Source: Limnobacter humi
GTDB taxonomy: Bacteria > Pseudomonadota > Gammaproteobacteria > Burkholderiales > Burkholderiaceae_B
Length of the DNA: 64,000 nt
NCBI RefSeq assembly: GCF_024518835.1
Contig: NZ_JANIGO010000003.1
Location: 124,001-188,000 of the forward strand
Reading direction: 5' to 3'
The notes beneath the pieces are model-generated. The model was not told the DNA's origin, made no database searches, and saw only the letters and a program-made list of their open reading frames with translations. Position numbers and translations under genes: made by a program. How positions within the stretch are numbered: the stretch's first letter is position 1; each line of letters begins with the position of its first letter. Below are positions 11,301 through 20,355 of this stretch, one piece after another.

Positions 11301-11468
11301 TTGACCCGGGTAGCTGGTTCGAACAATCACCTGAACATCCGACAGATCGGGCAGTGCATCCACCGGTGTCTGAGGCAAGCTCAACAGACCAGCGACTGTC
11401 AACAAAGCGCTGGCCAGCAAAACCAGCAGCCGGTTTCGCACCGACCATTCAATCAACCAGCGAATCAT
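8328..11468 (-). CDS. cusA: Cu(I)/Ag(I) efflux RND pump CusA
   Basis: Inner-membrane RND transporter of the heavy-metal efflux family, 1046 residues with the usual 12-helix layout. The three methionines that carry Cu(I)/Ag(I) in E. coli CusA are present at the same numbers: M573 in LYMP, M623 in VEMFE and M672 in RIDML. The proton-relay aspartate D405 is in GAMVDAALV. This argues for monovalent copper or silver rather than Zn/Cd/Co. Its start overlaps the cusB stop as ATGA. The 3' end overlaps convergent piuC by 34 bp, leaving no room for a separate terminator. Confidence 0.95.
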   Translation of the reverse strand: MIRWLIEWSVRNRLLVLLASALLTVAGLLSLPQTPVDALPDLSDVQVIVRTSYPGQAPQIVEKQVTYPLTTTMLSVPGAKDVRGFSFFGDSFVYVIFEDGVDLYWARSRVLEYLNQAQSTLPAGAKSTIGPDATGVGWVYQYALRDTTHRLDLAQLRSIQDWYLKPQLKTALHVSEVASIGGFVKQYQVVLNPQAMAARGVSLRDVVSAIEAANQEAGGSVIELGEAEYMVRATGYLATLDDFRAVLIRSNDRGVPVLLGDVARIQLGPDMRRGVGELNGEGEAVGGVVVMRSGENALDTIEAVKAKMDQLKPGLPQGVELVTVYDRSTLIRSAISNLTHKLLEEMLVVSLVCAVFLWHVRSSLVAVVSLPLGILAAFVIMRLQGVNANVMSLGGIAIAVGAMVDAALVMIENAHKHLERWQQQHPDDTPDTATRWQLMQQAAVEVGPALFSSLLIITLSFVPVFALQAQEGRLFAPLAYTKTYAMAASAVLAVTLIPVLMGYLIRGHIPGEVNNPLNRWMVSAYRPLLNRALQHPRFTVLLGVVLTVFSLWPLLHLGSEFMPPLDEGDVLYMPTALPGLSIGKAAELLQQTDRLIKQVPEVASVYGKAGRAESATDPAPVEMFETVIQFKPRDQWRPGMTPDRLVDELDRTVRVPGLSNIWVPPIRNRIDMLATGIKSPVGVKVTGPDLATIYQIAGQVEQAVKPVTGVTSALAERLTGGRYIELTVDRAAAARYGMSVADVQAWVSGAIGGQVVGETVEGLERYPIQIRYPRELRDSPAALANLPIQTPLGQQIVLGDVARVSVAAGPPMLRSENARLAGYVYIDIRGRDLQATVKDMQRAVAQTVSLPPGYAISWSGQFEYLERAAQRLKVVVPMTLLIILVLLTATFGSLGQGLLIMATLPIALTGGLWLVWGMGFNLSVAVGVGLIALAGVAAEFGVVMLMYLNQAWKARLDEGLNSDEHLLEAIVEGAVMRVRPKAMTVFTILAGLVPILWSTGTGSEVMQRIAAPMVGGMVTAPLLSLFVVPAAFLWMNQTSAYRRIRL

Positions 11469-12817
11469 GGCTGCACCCCGGTGCTGGCATTCAGTCGATC
11501 TTCCAGGCCTCGAAGACTGGCTTCCGAATCAATCAGGAATTGACCCGACAACACCACCGACTGCCCCTCGGACAAGCCCGACAAGACTTCCACCTGCCCC
11601 TGCTCTTCCAGCCCCAACCGAACGGGCTGGGGTGCAAAATGACCATCGCCCAGGTCCAACATCACCACCGTGCGCTGACCGGTGTCAATCACAGCTTCGC
11701 GGGGTACCAGCACAGCAGGTTGTCGCGCGTCAACCGCCAAGCGGGCTGATACAAATTGACCCGGCATCAGGCGACGCCGGGCGTTGTCGACCTCCAGTCG
11801 AACCACTGCCGTGCGGGTCTGGTTGTTCAGTTGTGGCAACACCGCCTGTACCCGAGCCGGAAACTCGCTGGCCGGGTCAGCGGGGTTCAGTACGGTGGCC
11901 ACCGAACCCGGTTTGATCAGACCAACCTGGGTCTGGGGCAATTCCACATCCAGCCAGACGGAGTCCAGCGTGTTGATTTCTGCCAAGGTGGTGCCTGCCT
12001 GAACGGTCATCCCTTCGCGCACCGCCAGGCTGGTGACTACACCGGCCTGCGGAGAGACCACCGGGATGGTGCCCATCACATCGCGACGCTGAACCAGCGA
12101 AGCAATTTGAGCAGGGCTTAAACCCACCTGCCGCATGCGCTGCCGCGCAGCATCCAGCAAGGCGGCATCAGCCACCGAGCCAGCCCGCAACAAGGCCAGG
12201 TAATCGCGCTGGGCGGCCACCCATTCAGGCACATACAGTTGAACCAGCATTTGCCCGGCGCGGACCGGGTCGTACGCCGCCTTCACACCCAGCGCCTCGA
12301 CAAACCCGGTGGCGCGGGCTTGCAACACCACCCGGTGCCGTTCATTCCATTGCACAGTGCCCTGTGCGACCACGGTCGGGTTCAGACTGGCCCGTTTGAC
12401 CGTCGCTGTCCGGATACCCAAATTCTGCTGTATGCGTGGACTGACGGTGACAGTACCCGGGTCTGAACCCGTGGTGCTTTGGTAGGCGGGCACCAGCATC
12501 ATGTCCATGAACGGGCTTTTGCCCGGGGCCTCAAAGCGTTTACCCGGCACCATGGGATCGTGGTAATACTGGATTTTCAGACCGGTATCCGGGTCCACAT
12601 CACCCGCTTTCAAACCTGCATCCATGTGGCGTTTGGTTGCCGCCTCACCCTGCTCAATAGACCAATTGCTGGGGTCAGCGGATGCGCTTTGAGTGGATGA
12701 AGGCTCACGCATTGAGCCTGCCATCGACATCCCATGCTGCAGGCCAAACCACCAGGCTGTTCCCGCAACCAAGGCCACCCCCAAACAGACAACAATCACG
12801 GCGTGATTTTTTTTCAT
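11465..12817 (-). CDS. cusB: Copper/silver efflux periplasmic adaptor CusB
   Basis: Membrane-fusion protein that joins CusA to the outer-membrane channel, 450 residues. An N-terminal membrane anchor (about 7-26) is followed by a methionine-rich patch MSMAGSM at 30-36. A heavy-metal binding domain follows at about 84-112 ([20 protein letters not shown] then MDMM). The barrel-sandwich, helical hairpin and beta-barrel regions follow in normal order. The metal-binding segments fit metal transfer from the periplasm to the pump. It starts 4 bases after the cusC stop and overlaps cusA, so the three are co-translated. Confidence 0.94.
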   Translation of the reverse strand: MKKNHAVIVVCLGVALVAGTAWWFGLQHGMSMAGSMREPSSTQSASADPSNWSIEQGEAATKRHMDAGLKAGDVDPDTGLKIQYYHDPMVPGKRFEAPGKSPFMDMMLVPAYQSTTGSDPGTVTVSPRIQQNLGIRTATVKRASLNPTVVAQGTVQWNERHRVVLQARATGFVEALGVKAAYDPVRAGQMLVQLYVPEWVAAQRDYLALLRAGSVADAALLDAARQRMRQVGLSPAQIASLVQRRDVMGTIPVVSPQAGVVTSLAVREGMTVQAGTTLAEINTLDSVWLDVELPQTQVGLIKPGSVATVLNPADPASEFPARVQAVLPQLNNQTRTAVVRLEVDNARRRLMPGQFVSARLAVDARQPAVLVPREAVIDTGQRTVVMLDLGDGHFAPQPVRLGLEEQGQVEVLSGLSEGQSVVLSGQFLIDSEASLRGLEDRLNASTGVQP

Positions 12818-12821
12818 GGCG

Positions 12822-14129
12822 TTACTCCGGGGTAGTCAGGTATTGAAGGTCAGCCCAGGTCAGGGCCAGTTCCAGCTGTTGGCGCAGGCTGTCCAGTTCT
12901 GCATTCAATGCCTGGCGACGGGCTGTGGCCAGGGTGGTCAGGGTGATTTTTCCGCTGGCATAATCGGCTTGGGCCTGCTGGCTCAAGGTTTGAGCCAAGG
13001 GGAGAATGGACTGTTGGGCGATGGTCCATCGAGTCAGCAAGCTCTGGTATTGAACCAATTGCCGCTCCACTGTGTGTTGCAGCATGCGCTGCAATTCAAT
13101 GTATTCCGCCTGCATTTGCAGAACGCCGGCCTGGGCAGCCTCAATGGCGACAGCCTGCTTTTCATCGGTATTCCACAGCAAAGGCCGTGAAGCACCCACG
13201 GTCAGCATGTCCGAGAATTGGGATCCGCGCGCTGACAGCATCACGCTGTAGGTCCAATCGGGCTCAAGACTTTCCTTGCGCAGGGCGAGCTGGGCCTGTG
13301 CTTTGGCAATGCCGGTCTGCGCCATGTTCAACTCGGGCAGACGCTCAATCTGGGTGACCAAACCCTCCATGCGCCATGGGGTCTGGCTCAATCGCTCTGC
13401 ATTGAAGTCAGCCGTCCCCACATCGGTGCCCGCCCAACGTTTCAAATCATGGCGGGCGATGGCCTGTTGTGCTTGCAGGGTTGCCGACAACTGTTGCCAC
13501 TCCAGCAACGCAGCTTTGGCATTGAGCACATCCGTGGCCGATTGCGTATGGCTCTCGAAACCGGCCTGTGCCCCCAGCAATTGCACATCCAGGGCCTGTT
13601 TCTGTTGCGCAACGCTGCGCAGCATCTGGTTGGTCAACCAGTCGCTGAGCCAGGCCTTGGCCGTCTCGGTTTTGATATGGCTCAGCTGTTGCGCACGCTC
13701 AACACGGGCCAGCATTTCATCGCTGGCAAACACTGCGGACTGCGCCTGTCGCCGGGCCTGTCTCACCCAAGTCTGCATGAAACCCACGCTGCGCATGGTC
13801 ATGAAATCGCGCCCCACACTGAAAGCATCGGCCCCATTGATGGGTAAATTCGTGAGTGACAGATTCAACACAGGGTCATCACCGGCCAGACTTTCTCTGG
13901 CCATCAAACGGGCCATCTGCGCTTTTTTGTCCACAGCCATCAAGGATTGCGAACGTTCAACGGCCCGTCCAATGGCCTCATCCAGCCCGATGGGGGCCTG
14001 ATTGTCCAGTGCCTGCTGGGCCTGGTTCAGGGTGTACTGCACATCTGCAGCGTACAGTGGCTGCATTGCGCACAAAACGATTAACGGTGCCCATCGCAGG
14101 GCACCTTGCCATCGGCTGAACTGGGCCAT
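12822..14129 (-). CDS. cusC: Outer-membrane efflux channel (CusC/CzcC family)
   Basis: TolC-type outer-membrane factor of 435 residues for the CusBA pump. The N-terminus has a signal peptide ending near PLYAA-DV; there is no clear lipobox, unlike E. coli CusC. The rest is mostly long alpha-helices rich in Q and A in two repeats, as expected for the trans-periplasmic barrel. The frame is open to 14189, but the ATG at 14129 has GGAGAG about 6 bases upstream. The family name follows from position in the operon; by sequence alone it could equally be called CzcC-like. Confidence 0.88.
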   Translation of the reverse strand: MAQFSRWQGALRWAPLIVLCAMQPLYAADVQYTLNQAQQALDNQAPIGLDEAIGRAVERSQSLMAVDKKAQMARLMARESLAGDDPVLNLSLTNLPINGADAFSVGRDFMTMRSVGFMQTWVRQARRQAQSAVFASDEMLARVERAQQLSHIKTETAKAWLSDWLTNQMLRSVAQQKQALDVQLLGAQAGFESHTQSATDVLNAKAALLEWQQLSATLQAQQAIARHDLKRWAGTDVGTADFNAERLSQTPWRMEGLVTQIERLPELNMAQTGIAKAQAQLALRKESLEPDWTYSVMLSARGSQFSDMLTVGASRPLLWNTDEKQAVAIEAAQAGVLQMQAEYIELQRMLQHTVERQLVQYQSLLTRWTIAQQSILPLAQTLSQQAQADYASGKITLTTLATARRQALNAELDSLRQQLELALTWADLQYLTTPE

Positions 14130-14214
14130 GACCACTCTCCACAACATCAACAATCCATGTCCATGCCCCATCCAAATTGCATGGGGCACGCAACTTCAGT
14201 TCGATCGGGGGGAG

Positions 14215-14565
14215 TCAGGCTTTGGGCGGTTTGAACGGCAGCGCGACGGCCGCATCCAGCCAATATAGAGGTGGCATTTGAAGCGATTGCCGAGACATTG
14301 GAAGGCGATGTTGAGTGGCTGGCATGTTGAACAGTGCCAACACCGGAGAGGCCACAGCCACCTTCAGGAAACAGGCCTGTGGTTCTACAGCGTGCGTCGA
14401 GGCCAAATCGTGTTGGGTGGCAGCCTCAGCCACAGGCCCTTGATGCTGCTCTGAAGAGTGCGCTTCAAAGCTGGGCCATTCCATGCAGCACGGCATGGCC
14501 TGCATGCCGAGTTTCAGCACCAGACCACACAACACCACCAGGGATAACCAACGCACCGCTTTCAT
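14215..14565 (-). CDS. Small exported protein at the head of the cus operon
   Basis: I do not recognise the family. The 116-residue product starts with a hydrophobic export signal or anchor (about residues 5-25) followed by PCCMEW and a stretch with several His, Met and Cys residues, and ends LPFKPPKA. It lies 85 bases upstream of cusC on the same strand, so it is probably the first gene of the copper-efflux operon. The His/Met/Cys content would suit a periplasmic copper chaperone or sensor (inference). An ATG at 14613 would add 16 residues; neither start has a convincing Shine-Dalgarno sequence. Confidence 0.6.
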   Translation of the reverse strand: MKAVRWLSLVVLCGLVLKLGMQAMPCCMEWPSFEAHSSEQHQGPVAEAATQHDLASTHAVEPQACFLKVAVASPVLALFNMPATQHRLPMSRQSLQMPPLYWLDAAVALPFKPPKA

Positions 14566-14698
14566 CAATGGAACACGCGTGAACAGAATCACAGTATCAA
14601 ACAAGCGGTCCATTCTGTCCAGCCGGGGTAAATCCTGTGTGTAACCTTTCGTCAGGTCGTGCCGAACTCACGAGCATCCACCACCCTTGGGGTTGCTC

Positions 14699-15310
14699 AT
14701 GGCGCACACCAGTTCTTCCATTCACCCCCGCTGGGTTCGCGCCTGGCATTGGCTGAACGCACTCGCCATCGGGGTGATGGTCACCAGCGGCTGGAAAATT
14801 TTCAACGCCTCGCCGCTGTTTGCCTGGTACTTTCCACCCGAAATCACCCTGGGCGGCTGGTTGGGTGGTGCCTTGCAGTGGCATTTTGCAGCCATGTGGC
14901 TGTTGGTGGTTAATCTGCTGGTCTACCTGGGTTTTTCAATCATCACGGGTCGATTGCGTCACACGCTGATCACTGGCCTTCTGCGCAATTTGGTCAGTGA
15001 TGTTCGCGCATTTCTGCGTGGCCAATTGAGCCATGCCAACCCATTGCAATACAACGCCATTCAAAAACTGGCGTATCTGGGTGTACTCGGCCTGATTGCG
15101 TTGGTTATTTTGAGTGGCTTGGTGTTGTGGAAATCCGTTCAGTTTGGCCTGCTCAGGGATTTGTTGGGCGGTTATGAAACTGCACGATGGATTCACTTCG
15201 GTGCCATGAGCGGCATTGTGCTGTTCGTCGTCATTCACCTGGCCATGGTGGCTTTGGTGCCGCGCACACTGCTGGCCATGCTGGGCCTGGAACACACGGG
15301 AGAACAGTGA
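14699..15310 (+). CDS. Cytochrome b561-type membrane subunit
   Basis: An integral membrane di-haem cytochrome b of the b561/thiosulfate-reductase cytochrome B type, 203 residues, with four hydrophobic segments at about 17-38, 62-88, 122-142 and 167-190. Candidate haem ligands are histidines in RAWHWLNA, QWHFAAM, IHFGAM and VIHLAM. It overlaps the start of the molybdoenzyme gene by one base (TGATG), so the two very likely form a complex that moves electrons between the quinone pool and a periplasmic active site. The ATG at 14699 is preferred over an in-frame TTG at 14687. Confidence 0.85.
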   Translation: MAHTSSSIHPRWVRAWHWLNALAIGVMVTSGWKIFNASPLFAWYFPPEITLGGWLGGALQWHFAAMWLLVVNLLVYLGFSIITGRLRHTLITGLLRNLVSDVRAFLRGQLSHANPLQYNAIQKLAYLGVLGLIALVILSGLVLWKSVQFGLLRDLLGGYETARWIHFGAMSGIVLFVVIHLAMVALVPRTLLAMLGLEHTGEQ

Positions 15311-16089
15311 TGGTTTACAAAAAACGCCTGCTTGGTATTGATTCGGATGTGCAACAGGAAGCCAACCGTGCATTGGTCAAGATGGCACCCAACCTGCAGC
15401 GACGCGGTTTTTTATTGGGCTCGGGCTTGGGTACGCTCAGCCTGTTGTCCGGCTGCAGCTTAAGCGACGAATCCAGCGTCGAGAAAGCACTGATGACAGT
15501 CTCGCGGTTCAATGACCGCGTGCAAGGTGCCCTGTTTTCCTCCACCGCATTGGCCCCGACCTACACACCCGCCGACATGACCCGGCCCTTTCCGTTCAAT
15601 GCATATTACGGTGAAGAGGAGGTTGTGACGGTGGATGAAGCCGACTATCGACTGGAGCTGGCGGGGCTGATTGCCAACAAACAGGCCTGGACGCTGGATG
15701 CACTGCGTGCCTTGCCGCAGGAAGAACAGATCACGCGCCATGTGTGCGTGGAAGGCTGGAGCGCGATTGGTCGCTGGGGTGGTGTGCGGCTTTCAAATTT
15801 CCTGCAATTGATTGGTGCAGACACCACGGCCAAATACGTGGGCTTTAAATGTGCAGACGACTACTACACCAGCATTGACATGGCCACCGCCTTGCACCCT
15901 CAAACCTTGTTGACGCTGACCTACGATGGTGAAGTGCTGCCGCCGAAATATGGCTTTCCGATGAAGTTGCGCATGCCCACCAAGCTGGGTTACAAAAACC
16001 CCAAACACATCACCACCCTGTTTGTGGCCAACGCCTACACCGGCGGCTATTGGGAGGACCAGGGCTACAACTGGTTTGGTGGTATCTAA
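15310..16089 (+). CDS. Tat-exported molybdopterin oxidoreductase (sulfite-oxidase fold)
   Basis: A 259-residue catalytic subunit of the sulfite oxidase/YedY fold. R31-R32 start a Tat signal (QRRGFLLGSGLG), and LLSGC at 45-49 reads as a lipobox, so the enzyme may be a Tat-exported lipoprotein. The molybdenum-ligand cysteine is in RHVCVEGWSAIGRWGG, the conserved core of this fold. No C-terminal dimerisation domain is present. The upstream cytochrome b561 should be its redox partner. The substrate cannot be read from the sequence; sulfite, a sulfoxide or another small molecule are all possible. Confidence 0.87.
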   Translation: MVYKKRLLGIDSDVQQEANRALVKMAPNLQRRGFLLGSGLGTLSLLSGCSLSDESSVEKALMTVSRFNDRVQGALFSSTALAPTYTPADMTRPFPFNAYYGEEEVVTVDEADYRLELAGLIANKQAWTLDALRALPQEEQITRHVCVEGWSAIGRWGGVRLSNFLQLIGADTTAKYVGFKCADDYYTSIDMATALHPQTLLTLTYDGEVLPPKYGFPMKLRMPTKLGYKNPKHITTLFVANAYTGGYWEDQGYNWFGGI

Positions 16090-16163
16090 AACCTGCCGTC
16101 AAATCCGGCGTATGCTGTCAGCAGCGCGACCAGCCGGTTGCGCAAGCCCCGGGAGCATTCACC

Positions 16164-16403
16164 ATGGATAGTCACCACCACTCATTCACAGCGCTGTTCA
16201 AACACTTGGGACTGGATGCCGAGCCTGATCAGATTGCCGAGTTTTTGAGGATGCACTCGCCGTTGCCGGAGGATATCCGCGTGGAGCGCGCGCCGTTTTG
16301 GAGTGCGTCACAAGCTGCCTTTCTTCGCGAGGGCTTGGAGCAGGACAGCGAGTGGGCAGAAATGATCGACCAGCTGAGTGCAGCGCTGCGCAAGCCCCAG
16401 TAG
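16164..16403 (+). CDS. DUF2789 family protein
   Basis: A 79-residue protein with the DUF2789 pattern: MDSHHHSFTALFKHLGL at the start, LPEDIRVERAPFW in the middle and AAFLREGLEQDSEWAEMID near the end. It is acidic, soluble and probably helical. No function is known for the family. The ATG at 16164 has GGGAG about 8 bases upstream; the longer frame from 16050 overlaps the preceding gene and is unlikely. It stands alone between the molybdoenzyme gene and convergent ndh. Confidence 0.85.
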   Translation: MDSHHHSFTALFKHLGLDAEPDQIAEFLRMHSPLPEDIRVERAPFWSASQAAFLREGLEQDSEWAEMIDQLSAALRKPQ

Positions 16404-16421
16404 ATGCTTGACCCATGGGCA

Positions 16422-17738
16422 TTAGTGCAGCTTGACCAAAGGCGTTGCACGTTTGGTCAGAAAACGGGCCATGGCCAGCAAAAAAGTTTTGACAGGCCCC
16501 AACACCGCGTAGTGGTGCATTAAGTGCAAACTTGCATACATTGACCGAGCAAAGAAGCCTTCGACAAACAGGTTGCTGGCTTTGAACAGATTGCCCATCA
16601 AGCTGCCCACCGAACTTCGGGTACCGAGGGACACCAGTGAACCGTGGTCCTTGTACACGTAGGGCTTGTTGCTGGGTGTGCGTCCCTTCCGTTCCGCCAC
16701 AAATCGCGCCAGCAGATAATCAGCCTGTTGATGCGCAGATTGCGCACGGGGTGGGACCCAAGTGCCATCGGGTTGAGCACAGGCTGCGCAATCACCCAAC
16801 GAAAAAACATGGGGTTGACCCTTCACCTGCAAGTTCGCCTCCACCTCCAGTTGGTTGTTTTTGTTCACAGGCAAACCCAAGGTGGCCAACAAGGCGGGAG
16901 CCTTGATACCAGCTGCCCACACGCACAAATCCGCTTTGTAGTGGTTACCGGCTGCGTCCAGCACCGCCTTGGGAGAAATATCGACCACCCTGCACTGGTT
17001 CACGATGGTCACATGGCGGGCTTCCAACAATCGCTGCGCTGCATCAGACACAGTATCGGGCAGCACGGGCAAAATTTTGGATGCACCCTCCAGGAGGGTG
17101 ATGTTCACATCCCGCGCAGCGTCAATATGGCGGAAACCAAACCGGCTGTGTACATGGCTGGCCTCGCGCAACTCGGCAGCCAGTTCAACGCCAGTGGCGC
17201 CAGCACCAATGATTACAATGTTCAGGTTCGCCGAGGGGTCTTGCTGCTTGCGCAGGTCCAGCATGGCCAGTTGCTTGAGCATTTTCAGGCGGAAACTTTC
17301 CGCCTGCTGGGGACCGTCCAGTGAAATGGTGTGTTCCGCTGCCCCTTTCACGCCAAAATAATTGCACTGGCTGCCAATCGCAATCACCAATCGGTCATAC
17401 CGCAAAGTTCGTTTGGGGAAAATTTCATCACCTGCATCGTCCAGCACCGGCGACAATGTGATGTGCTGAACGTCGGCCTGCAGACCATCCAGACTGCCCA
17501 ACACGAAATTGAAACCATTGTTGTAGGCCAACATCGAATAGGACAACCCTTCCTGGTGAATGTCCAGCGTCCCAGCAGCCACTTCATGCAGCGACGGTTT
17601 CCAGATGTGATAGGTTTTGGCATCCACCAAAGTGACACACTGGGGGCCCAACTCAGACCCGAATTTTCGGCCCAGCTTGCAGGCCAGCTCCAGCCCCCCA
17701 GCACCACCACCCACAATCACGATATTCGACAGGCTCAT
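16422..17738 (-). CDS. ndh: Type II NADH dehydrogenase (NDH-2)
   Basis: Single-subunit, non-proton-pumping NADH:quinone oxidoreductase on the inner face of the membrane, 438 residues. Two Rossmann motifs are clear: GGGAGGLELA near the start for FAD and GAGATGVELAAELREA near residue 170 for NADH. The quinone-site region LGDCAAC is near 300. The C-terminal stretch is amphipathic and basic (FLTKRATPLVKLH), as needed for membrane attachment. The frame is open to 17825, but the ATG at 17738 has AAGGTG upstream and gives the family N-terminus. Confidence 0.92.
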   Translation of the reverse strand: MSLSNIVIVGGGAGGLELACKLGRKFGSELGPQCVTLVDAKTYHIWKPSLHEVAAGTLDIHQEGLSYSMLAYNNGFNFVLGSLDGLQADVQHITLSPVLDDAGDEIFPKRTLRYDRLVIAIGSQCNYFGVKGAAEHTISLDGPQQAESFRLKMLKQLAMLDLRKQQDPSANLNIVIIGAGATGVELAAELREASHVHSRFGFRHIDAARDVNITLLEGASKILPVLPDTVSDAAQRLLEARHVTIVNQCRVVDISPKAVLDAAGNHYKADLCVWAAGIKAPALLATLGLPVNKNNQLEVEANLQVKGQPHVFSLGDCAACAQPDGTWVPPRAQSAHQQADYLLARFVAERKGRTPSNKPYVYKDHGSLVSLGTRSSVGSLMGNLFKASNLFVEGFFARSMYASLHLMHHYAVLGPVKTFLLAMARFLTKRATPLVKLH

Positions 17739-17828
17739 CGCTTGCACCTTATAAAAAGTTGATTGCCGAGATCGGCTGTTCGCAATGGGATGTGGATCAA
17801 TGGGGACATGCAGCGCCTCGAACATGGT

Positions 17829-18653
17829 TTACGGGGTGTGGTACGGCTTCAGTGTGCCATAGGCCCAAGCATGAATCAGGTTTTTGAGCGCCTGCAAACC
17901 ATCGGTGAGACAGGCGGGCCCGGGCTGTAAAATCAACGGCGATTTAATCTCATACACATGACCAGCCTGTACCGCAGGAACAGCGCCCCAACCTGGTCGA
18001 GCCACCACCTGCTCCGGCCGAAACTTTTTGCCGCACCAGGAGCCAATGATGAGGTCCGGCTGCCGCGCAATGATGTCACCGGTATTGGCAATAATCCGGT
18101 TTTTCCCCAGGCTTTCTCGCGCCAGCTCTGGAAAGATATCGACGCCACCGGCCACCGTGATGAGTTCAGACACCCATTGAATGGCACTGATGGCTGGCGT
18201 GTCCCATTCCTCGAAATACACCTTGGGCTGCCGGTGCAAGCGTGCGGACTCTGCAACCACGGTGTCGAGTGCGCGTTGCATCTCCCCCAGCAGTTCAAGG
18301 CCACGGGCTTGCGCATTCACCATGGAGGCCACTTGAAACAGCATGTCCAGGATTTCCGGAATGCTGCGCTGGTTGAACACCGTCACCTGGATGCCGTGGC
18401 GGATCAACTGTGCGGCAATGTCGGCCTGCAAGTCTGAAAAACCAAAAACACAGTCCGGCTTCAGGTCCAGAATCTGATCAATCTTGGCGCTCAAAAAAGC
18501 GCTCACCTTGGGTTTTTCAAGCCGCGCCCGCTTGGGCCGCACCGTATAACCGGAAATGCCCACAATGCGGTGCTCTTCACCCAGCAGGTAAAGCCACTCG
18601 GTGGTTTCTTCGGTGAGGCAAACAATGCGTTGCGGGCCTTTGAGTGTGTGCAT
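17829..18653 (-). CDS. BtuF/FecB-like binding protein without signal peptide
   Basis: A 274-residue protein of the class III periplasmic-binding-protein fold (cobalamin/ferrisiderophore type): two lobes joined by a long helix, with RIVCLTEETTEWLYLLG at the start and KPDCVFGFSDLQADIA. There is no signal peptide or lipobox and no permease or ATPase gene nearby. It may therefore work in the cytoplasm or depend on another system. It overlaps the preceding BASS transporter by one base (TGATG), making it the last gene of the bigR-pmpA-pmpB-BASS operon. Cobalamin is only the family default ligand. Confidence 0.78.
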   Translation of the reverse strand: MHTLKGPQRIVCLTEETTEWLYLLGEEHRIVGISGYTVRPKRARLEKPKVSAFLSAKIDQILDLKPDCVFGFSDLQADIAAQLIRHGIQVTVFNQRSIPEILDMLFQVASMVNAQARGLELLGEMQRALDTVVAESARLHRQPKVYFEEWDTPAISAIQWVSELITVAGGVDIFPELARESLGKNRIIANTGDIIARQPDLIIGSWCGKKFRPEQVVARPGWGAVPAVQAGHVYEIKSPLILQPGPACLTDGLQALKNLIHAWAYGTLKPYHTP

Positions 18654-19474
18654 CAGGCAATCACCTCAGCAACAGACTGCATCTTGCGCCTTGACCACCG
18701 GTTCAATGGAATAGCGGCCAGATACATCAGCGCACCAAACACACTCATGGCTGTAAAAGCCTCTGAATCCGTATTCAGGCTGTTCAATACCAAAATGCTC
18801 AGGGTGAGGTTTCGAATCAGTGCGGTGATGGCCAGGCCTTTCTTGCCTTCGGCCCAGATGCCCCCAACACACAACACGAACACCAGCAATAAGGACACGG
18901 CCGCCAAATCCCAATGTTGGGACAACTTGGGCAATTCACGCACAGCCACCAGCACAATCAAGGCCAGCACACTCCAGTTCCCGGCTGCGTCCAGGCGGGC
19001 ACGCCATGCAGCCGATGGGCGATTTTGCCGGGCAAACCACTGCCCCAGAACCCAAGGCAAACCCACCGCGAACAACAAAACAGCCAGAACCAGAGCGGCC
19101 TGGTGAAGGGCCTCGGGGCTTTCCATCAACCAGAATGTGGTGAAGGGAATGAACAACAGGGCCACCACAGCGCTGACCATGAGTCGAGAGGAAACACCCA
19201 TTGGATTGGCACCAACAGCCAACGCCATGGGTACCGATGATGTACCCGTGCCCGCCAGAATGCACACGGACAAACCGAGCAAGGCGGGTTGAGAAAGCAC
19301 ACCGACGGTGTGAAGTAACATCAAGAGAAGCAGTGGGCTCACGTAATGAGCCCACCAAAATCGAATGGGGTGGATGGACTGCCAAGGGGTTAAATGACCT
19401 GGCGTTTTAAGGCCGAGGTTAAACATCACCAGCCAGGCAGACAGTGGTGCGAGACACTGCAGGATTGAGTTCAA
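18653..19474 (-). CDS. BASS-family (bile acid:sodium symporter-like) transporter
   Basis: A 273-residue polytopic membrane protein with about eight hydrophobic segments and the glycine-rich CILAGTGTSSVPMALAVGAN core of the BASS superfamily. It is shorter than typical BASS proteins (about 300-330), mainly at the N-terminus, where a helix may be missing. It overlaps pmpB upstream (ATGA) and the BtuF-like gene downstream (TGATG), so it belongs to the sulfur-responsive operon. Its substrate is unknown; an organic anion related to sulfur metabolism is a guess from position. Confidence 0.78.
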   Translation of the reverse strand: MNSILQCLAPLSAWLVMFNLGLKTPGHLTPWQSIHPIRFWWAHYVSPLLLLMLLHTVGVLSQPALLGLSVCILAGTGTSSVPMALAVGANPMGVSSRLMVSAVVALLFIPFTTFWLMESPEALHQAALVLAVLLFAVGLPWVLGQWFARQNRPSAAWRARLDAAGNWSVLALIVLVAVRELPKLSQHWDLAAVSLLLVFVLCVGGIWAEGKKGLAITALIRNLTLSILVLNSLNTDSEAFTAMSVFGALMYLAAIPLNRWSRRKMQSVAEVIA

Positions 19475-19908
19475 TGGCTTTTTTTACTGAGCTCCAAGAG
19501 TTCAAACACTACCATGCCACCCAGCATGGATGCCACAAACACAACGGCCTTGGCACTGCCCGCCCCCACTCCGAATAAACCCAGGGCAACCAATGCAGGC
19601 CCCGGGCAAAAACCGGCGATGCCCCAGCCCACCCCAAACATCAGGCTGCCGATGACCAAGCGACGGTCGATTTCGCTCGCTTTGGGCATACGCATGTCGG
19701 CGCCCAGAAACGACACCTTCCGCTGTCGCGCCACCGTGAATGCGATCAGGCCCACGGCGATGGCGCCACCCATCACAAAAGCCAGGGAAGGGTCCCAATG
19801 CCCAGCGAGGTCCAGGAAGCCCAACACCTTGGCAGGGTTGGCCATGCCAGAAACGATTAAGCCAAAACCAAAAATCAACCCCACCAGCAACGAAACAATG
19901 GCTGTCAT
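19471..19908 (-). CDS. pmpB: YeeE/YedE (PmpB-type) sulfur transport protein
   Basis: A 145-residue membrane protein of the YeeE/YedE family with the cysteine signature GFCPGPALVALG and about four hydrophobic helices. Family members carry thiosulfate or other sulfur compounds, with conserved cysteines acting directly in transport. With pmpA it makes the two halves of a full YeeE-type unit. It has a strong ribosome binding site (AAGGAG) and lies 12 bases after pmpA. Its end overlaps the BASS gene as ATGA. Confidence 0.88.
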   Translation of the reverse strand: MTAIVSLLVGLIFGFGLIVSGMANPAKVLGFLDLAGHWDPSLAFVMGGAIAVGLIAFTVARQRKVSFLGADMRMPKASEIDRRLVIGSLMFGVGWGIAGFCPGPALVALGLFGVGAGSAKAVVFVASMLGGMVVFELLELSKKSH

Positions 19909-19920
19909 GTTGAATACTCC

Positions 19921-20355
19921 TTAAAAGCCCAAACCGTGGCGGATGACATACACCGTCACGAAACCAGCCGCCATGAAACTGAGTGTGGCCACCAAGGACC
20001 GGGGTGATAACCTCGACAAGCCACACACCCCATGACCACTGGTGCAACCGGAACCGTAACGGGTGCCCACACCCACCAGCAAGCCACCCAACACCAAGGC
20101 GCCAAAACCAGCGTCAATCTGGCTGTGAACAGGGCCCACAAACACCGTGTACAGCACGGGCGCAATCACCAGACCGCCCACAAAAGCCAGCCGCCAATCC
20201 ATATCGCCAGGCGTGGGCCGCAGCAAACCACCCAAAATGCCGCTGATGCCAGCAATGCGGCCATTGAGCAGCACGAACAAGGCAGCAGACAGGCCGATGA
20301 GCACACCACCGGCCAGCGAGGCCCACGGAGTGAATGAATTCCAGTCAATCGTCAT
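19921..20355 (-). CDS. pmpA: YeeE/YedE (PmpA-type) sulfur transport protein
   Basis: A 144-residue membrane protein carrying the other half-signature of the YeeE/YedE family, [17 protein letters not shown], with two cysteines. Such half-size pairs occur next to BigR-type regulators and persulfide dioxygenases in bacteria that deal with hydrogen sulfide. Its start (with GGAG upstream) lies inside the last 11 bases of the repressor gene, so the two are translationally coupled. Confidence 0.88.
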   Translation of the reverse strand: MTIDWNSFTPWASLAGGVLIGLSAALFVLLNGRIAGISGILGGLLRPTPGDMDWRLAFVGGLVIAPVLYTVFVGPVHSQIDAGFGALVLGGLLVGVGTRYGSGCTSGHGVCGLSRLSPRSLVATLSFMAAGFVTVYVIRHGLGF

